Source of the DNA: Nocardioidaceae bacterium
Lineage (GTDB): Bacteria > Actinomycetota > Actinomycetes > Propionibacteriales > Nocardioidaceae
NCBI GenBank assembly: GCA_020438665.1
Contig: JAGQUE010000153.1
Location: forward strand, 1 to 9,238
Length of the DNA stretch: 9,238 bases
Direction: 5' to 3'
Below are positions 6,358 to 9,238 of the stretch, piece after piece (within the stretch, counting starts at the first letter, position 1; each line of letters begins with the position of its first letter). Under the pieces are notes generated by a model that was not told the DNA's origin, did not search any database, and saw only the letters and a list, made by a program, of their open reading frames with translations. Made by a program: the position numbers and the translations under genes.

Positions 6358-8013
6358 ATGACGTCCTTGCTCGAGGGAGCCAAGCGGCTCGTCACTCGGG
6401 GCACCGAGATCGGTGCTCGCGTGGCCGGCCTGGAGGCCGCCGTCGCCGCGTCCCGCGGCCGCCTGGACGACGAGCTCCTCGACGAGGCTGCCACGATCGT
6501 CGACCGGGCCGCCGGACGGCTGCGACTGTCCGCCGACCACACGGTCGTCGCGATCGCCGGTGCGACCGGCTCGGGCAAGTCGTCGACGTTCAACGCCCTC
6601 ACCGGTCTCGACCTCTCCTCGGTCGGCGTGCGCCGCCCGACGACGTCGTGGGCCACCGCGTGTGTCTGGGGCCAGGAGGGTGCCGACGAGCTGCTGGAGT
6701 GGCTCGGCATCGCACCGCGCCACCAGACGATGCGCGACTCGATGCTCGACAGCGGGCTGGTCGACAGCGCGATGCAGGGCGTGGTCCTGCTCGACCTGCC
6801 CGACCACGACTCCACCGAGATGTCCCATCACCTCGAGGTCGACCGGCTCGTCGTCCTCGCCGATCTGATGGTCTGGGTCCTCGACCCCCAGAAATATGCC
6901 GATGCGGCGGTCCACGACCGCTACCTCGCGCCCTATGCCGACCACCAGGACGTCATGGTCGTCGTGCTCAACCACATCGACACCGTCGCGCCCGAGAAGC
7001 GGGGCGACATGGTCGCCGACGTCAAGCGGGTGCTCCACGGTGACGGGCTCGACCGCGTCCCCGTGATCCCGATCAGCGCGCGCTATGGCGACGGGGTCGA
7101 GGAGCTCCGCAAGGAGATCACCGGCCGTGTCTCGGCCAAGAAGTCCAACCGTGCCCGGGTCGAGGCCGACCTCAAGGCCGTCGCGGGCCGGCTCGACGCC
7201 GCCACCGGGACCGCCAAGCCGCGCCGTCTCAGCAAGGAGCGCGTCGCGGCGCTCAACGATGCGCTCGCCGACGCCGCCGGCGTCCCCACCGTCGTCGAGG
7301 CCGTCCAGCAGTCGACCCGCCAGCGCGCCAACCGCGCGACCGGGTGGCCGCTCATCGCCTGGGTGACCAGGCTCAAGCCCGACCCGCTCAAGCGGCTCCA
7401 CCTCGACCTCGGCTCCGCAGGCAAGGCCCTCACCGGCACGGCCCGCACGTCGGTGCCCACCACGACGCCGGTCCAGCGGGCGCGCGTCGACTCCGAGGTC
7501 CGCGAGCTGGTCGAGGACGTCACCAAGGACCTGTCGCACGCGTGGGCCGGCTCCGTGCGTCGAGCATCGGTCTCGCGGTTCGACGACCTCAACGACCACC
7601 TGGACGCCGCGCTGGCCCGCACCGACCTCGGGGTCGCCAAGATCCCTGCGTGGGCGGGCCTGGTGCGCGTCCTCCAGTGGCTGCTGATCCTGGCGGCCAT
7701 CGGTGGCGGGCTGTGGCTCGGCGCCATCTTCGTCATGGGCTACCTCCAGCTGCCCGACCTGCCGCTGCCCGAGGTGGCCGGGTTCCCGTTGCCGACGCTG
7801 TTGCTGCTCGGTGGGGTCGCCGTCGGGGTGCTGCTCGCGCTGGTCTCGCGCCTCCTGGTGGCCGGGACGGCCCGCGGCCGTGCGAGGTCGGCCGACAAGC
7901 GGCTGCGCGAGGCGATCGACGAGGTTGCCCAGGACCTCGTGGTGGCACCGATCGAGGCCGAGCTGGCCGCCTATGCGCAGGCGCGCGAGGGGCTCGCCCA
8001 GGCGCTCCGCTGA
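6358..8013 (+). CDS. Dynamin-like/YfjP-type GTPase, second of the tandem pair
   Basis: A 551-residue GTPase with a more complete G domain than its neighbour. The P-loop GATGSGKSS is at 68-76, G2 threonines are in RRPTTS (92-97), G3 reads DLPDHDS (146-152), G4 is NHID (205-208) in place of NKxD, and a G5-like ISAR is at 239-242. KYADAAVHDRYL (179-190) corresponds to the RYADAVPWDF segment of the first GTPase, showing that the two are related. Helical charged sequence (about 255-425) leads to two membrane segments (about 437-461 and 473-501) joined by a short proline-rich loop, then a helical tail. A GAGGGAG Shine-Dalgarno sequence sits 4 nt before the ATG. Database names for such proteins vary (GTPase, YfjP family, sometimes ABC transporter); no ABC signature motif is present. 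It probably forms a hetero-oligomer with its neighbour at the membrane. Confidence 0.83.
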   Translation: MTSLLEGAKRLVTRGTEIGARVAGLEAAVAASRGRLDDELLDEAATIVDRAAGRLRLSADHTVVAIAGATGSGKSSTFNALTGLDLSSVGVRRPTTSWATACVWGQEGADELLEWLGIAPRHQTMRDSMLDSGLVDSAMQGVVLLDLPDHDSTEMSHHLEVDRLVVLADLMVWVLDPQKYADAAVHDRYLAPYADHQDVMVVVLNHIDTVAPEKRGDMVADVKRVLHGDGLDRVPVIPISARYGDGVEELRKEITGRVSAKKSNRARVEADLKAVAGRLDAATGTAKPRRLSKERVAALNDALADAAGVPTVVEAVQQSTRQRANRATGWPLIAWVTRLKPDPLKRLHLDLGSAGKALTGTARTSVPTTTPVQRARVDSEVRELVEDVTKDLSHAWAGSVRRASVSRFDDLNDHLDAALARTDLGVAKIPAWAGLVRVLQWLLILAAIGGGLWLGAIFVMGYLQLPDLPLPEVAGFPLPTLLLLGGVAVGVLLALVSRLLVAGTARGRARSADKRLREAIDEVAQDLVVAPIEAELAAYAQAREGLAQALR

Positions 8014-8022
8014 CGCCACTTC

Positions 8023-8031
8023 CTGTCCACA
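8023..8031 (+). promoter_or_regulatory. Single DnaA-box-like sequence
   Basis: CTGTCCACA differs at one position from TTGTCCACA, the DnaA box form common in GC-rich actinobacteria. It lies 10 bp after the GTPase stop and 115 bp before ssb. There is only one box and no AT-rich element, so this is not an origin. A DnaA-responsive control of ssb is conceivable but unproven, and the match is also half of a short inverted repeat. Confidence 0.25.
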
Positions 8032-8135
8032 GGGCGGGTCCTGACGAGCGTTTCCCCAGGCGGTCCCGACCGACGGCGATCCCGTCCGCGCTCCAGCACA
8101 GCCTGGGACCAGGGCGGGCGAGCGACCCGTCGGAT

Positions 8136-8140
8136 GGAGG
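8136..8140 (+). promoter_or_regulatory. Ribosome binding site of ssb
   Basis: GGAGG ends 6 nt before the ATG at 8147, which fixes the start. It contrasts with the leaderless-looking starts of pepP, prsW and ettA in this window. Confidence 0.85.
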
Positions 8141-8146
8141 ACTGCG

Positions 8147-8647
8147 ATGAACGACACCCAGATCACGATCCGTGGGTGGGTCGGCAGCGACGTGACCCTG
8201 ACCGAGGTCGGCAACGGCGTGCAGGTGGCCAGCTTCCGGGTCGGCAGCACCCCGCGCCGGCTTCGCAACGGCACCTGGGAGGACGGCGCCACGGTGTGGT
8301 TCACCGTCAAGGCGTGGCGGGCGCTGGCCCAGCACGTCGCCGACTCCGTCCAGGTGCGCCAGCCGGTGCTCGTTCAGGGCCGCCTGGTGGCCGACGTCTG
8401 GGAGAAGGAGGACGGCACCACCTCTGTGAAATATGTCGTCGTCGCCTCCTCGGTGGGCCATGACCTCGCGTTCGGCACCAGCACGTTCACCAAGGAGTCG
8501 CGTCGCCCGGTCATGGACCCCGAGGACTCCCGGCTGCGCGAGATGATCCACTCCTATGACGAGTCCGGCCCGCGACTGGACGCCTTCGGCGAGCCGCTGT
8601 CCGCACCGGAGCCGGCCGTGGCAGCCGGCGAGGAGTCGGCCGCCTAG
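8147..8647 (+). CDS. ssb: Single-stranded-DNA-binding protein without an acidic tip (SsbB-type paralogue)
   Basis: A 166-residue SSB with one OB fold (about residues 3-108) in the usual strand order, including aromatic DNA-stacking candidates Trp44, Trp51, Trp57 and Trp85. The family binds single-stranded DNA as a tetramer in replication, repair and recombination. The tail after residue 110 is short and ends in GEESAA. It lacks the terminal DDxPF-type tip by which major SSBs recruit partner proteins, and also the glycine-rich linker. This suggests a secondary SSB like Streptomyces SsbB, which lacks the tip and is linked to sporulation chromosome segregation; that comparison is from memory. 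The main ssb, normally between rpsF and rpsR, would lie elsewhere. It follows the dynamin-like pair and precedes ettA on the same strand. Confidence 0.93.
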   Translation: MNDTQITIRGWVGSDVTLTEVGNGVQVASFRVGSTPRRLRNGTWEDGATVWFTVKAWRALAQHVADSVQVRQPVLVQGRLVADVWEKEDGTTSVKYVVVASSVGHDLAFGTSTFTKESRRPVMDPEDSRLREMIHSYDESGPRLDAFGEPLSAPEPAVAAGEESAA

Positions 8648-8699
8648 CACGACCCGGCTCGGGGGCGGGGACGAATCGGAGATCCGTGGGGTTCTTCCG

Positions 8700-8705
8700 T
8701 AGGCT
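8700..8705 (+). promoter_or_regulatory. Candidate -10 element for ettA with a near-leaderless start
   Basis: TAGGCT is a typical actinobacterial -10 and ends 8 nt before the ATG at 8714, so the mRNA would begin within one or two bases of the start codon. No Shine-Dalgarno sequence lies in the preceding 20 nt and no good -35 is visible. ettA therefore probably has its own promoter separate from ssb. Confidence 0.55.
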
Positions 8706-8713
8706 TGCGGATT

Positions 8714-9238
8714 ATGGCGGACTACATCTTCACCCTGCGCAACGTGCGCAAAGCCCACGGCGACAAGGTCGTGCTCGACAACGTCACCTTGTCGTTCCTT
8801 CACGGCGCCAAGATCGGCGTCGTCGGCCCCAACGGCACGGGGAAGTCGTCCCTGCTCAAGATCATGGCCGGGCTCGACCACGCCAACAACGGTGACGCCC
8901 TGCTCGACCCCGACGGCACCGTCGGCATGCTCCAGCAGGAGCCGCCTCTCACCGAGGGCAAGACGGTCCAGGAGAACGTCGAGGAGGCCGTCCACGACAT
9001 CAAGGCCAAGATGGCGCGGCTCGACGAGCTCTACGTCATGATGGGCGACCCCGACGCCGACTTCGACAAGGTCAACGCCGAGGCCGGCGACCTGCAGACC
9101 GAGCTCGACCACCTCGGCGCGTGGGACCTCGACAGCCGGCTCGAGCAGGCGATGGACGCCCTACGATGCCCGCCCGGTGACGTCCTCGTCGACAACCTCT
9201 CCGGTGGCGAGCGTCGCCGCGTGGCGCTGTGCAAGCTG
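8714..9238 (+). CDS. ettA: Energy-dependent translational throttle protein EttA, ABC-F family (partial, 5' end only)
   Basis: The first 175 codons are present and the reading frame is open to the right edge; full-length EttA is about 555-560 residues. The protein opens MADYIFTLRNVRKAHGDK, characteristic of actinobacterial EttA. Walker A GPNGTGKSS is at 38-46, the Q-loop glutamine at 74-75, and the ABC signature LSGGERRRVAL at 162-172. The arm segment typical of EttA (about 95-135) lies between them. ABC-F proteins have no membrane domain; EttA binds the ribosomal E site and gates entry into elongation according to the ATP/ADP ratio. The second ATPase domain would lie beyond the window. It starts 66 bp after ssb on the same strand and probably uses its own leaderless promoter. 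Confidence 0.95.
   Translation, partial: MADYIFTLRNVRKAHGDKVVLDNVTLSFLHGAKIGVVGPNGTGKSSLLKIMAGLDHANNGDALLDPDGTVGMLQQEPPLTEGKTVQENVEEAVHDIKAKMARLDELYVMMGDPDADFDKVNAEAGDLQTELDHLGAWDLDSRLEQAMDALRCPPGDVLVDNLSGGERRRVALCKL

Larger units (their letters stand above)
8014..8146. other. Spacer upstream of ssb with no clear promoter
   Basis: These 133 bp hold no gene. The dinucleotide TA does not occur here, so no TANNNT -10 element exists. ssb is therefore probably transcribed by read-through from the GTPase genes or from a promoter for an alternative sigma factor. Two short inverted repeats are visible: CCTGT-CC-ACAGG (8022-8033), just after the GTPase stop, and CCTGG-GA-CCAGG (8102-8113). Neither is a strong terminator. 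Confidence 0.5.

Noticed and set aside
4557..8647. Reading the dynamin pair plus ssb as an anti-phage defence system
   Set aside because: Some bacterial dynamins help during phage infection, but the neighbours here are core genes (ssb, ettA, pepP). No mobility gene, nuclease, toxin or compositional shift is present, so a housekeeping division or membrane role is more likely.
8653..8663. CCCG-GCT-CGGG inverted repeat after ssb as a terminator
   Set aside because: The stem is only 4 bp with no U-tract, and such short repeats are frequent by chance in this base composition.
6340..9112. Two long antisense open frames (6340-8310 and 7733-9112)
   Set aside because: They lie opposite the second GTPase, ssb and ettA. 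Their translations show the antisense-of-GC-rich pattern and no motif or ribosome site.

Overview
The window is very GC-rich, gene-dense chromosomal DNA from an actinobacterium. I infer a Nocardioides-like member of the Propionibacteriales, from base composition, several starts without a Shine-Dalgarno sequence and the gene content; no species can be fixed from this sequence alone. It holds eight genes that are complete or nearly so, plus the first codons of a ninth at the left edge. There are no RNA genes, CRISPR arrays, insertion sequences or prophage genes.

Left region (1-1838): a minus-strand zinc-free medium-chain oxidoreductase is divergent from a plus-strand TetR-family regulator. Between them lie two near-identical 13-bp operators and a third palindrome, the usual picture of an autoregulated repressor controlling an adjacent enzyme. 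A further minus-strand gene starts at base 23. Middle (1839-3392): two abutting large palindromes separate the convergent ends of tetR and a minus-strand Xaa-Pro aminopeptidase. The peptidase is in turn divergent from a PrsW-type membrane protease across only 49 bp, and both of these starts look leaderless.

Right region (3442-9238, all plus strand): prsW overlaps by 4 bp a dynamin-like GTPase, which is followed after 37 bp by a second dynamin-like GTPase. Next come a single-stranded-DNA-binding protein lacking the usual acidic C-terminal tip and the first 175 codons of the ABC-F translation factor EttA, which runs off the right edge. The order GTPase-GTPase-ssb-ettA resembles, from memory, the Streptomyces dynA/dynB-ssbB neighbourhood, where the dynamins stabilise FtsZ rings at sporulation septa and SsbB acts in sporulation chromosome segregation. 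The likeliest reading is therefore a membrane-remodelling and division module joined to a membrane protease, not a mobile defence island.

The points most worth a second look are: the paired GTPases with their shared non-canonical G3 motif; the coupling of prsW to them; the double palindrome at 1877-1938; and a strong tyrosine-codon context bias (TAT before G, TAC otherwise) visible across most of the genes.
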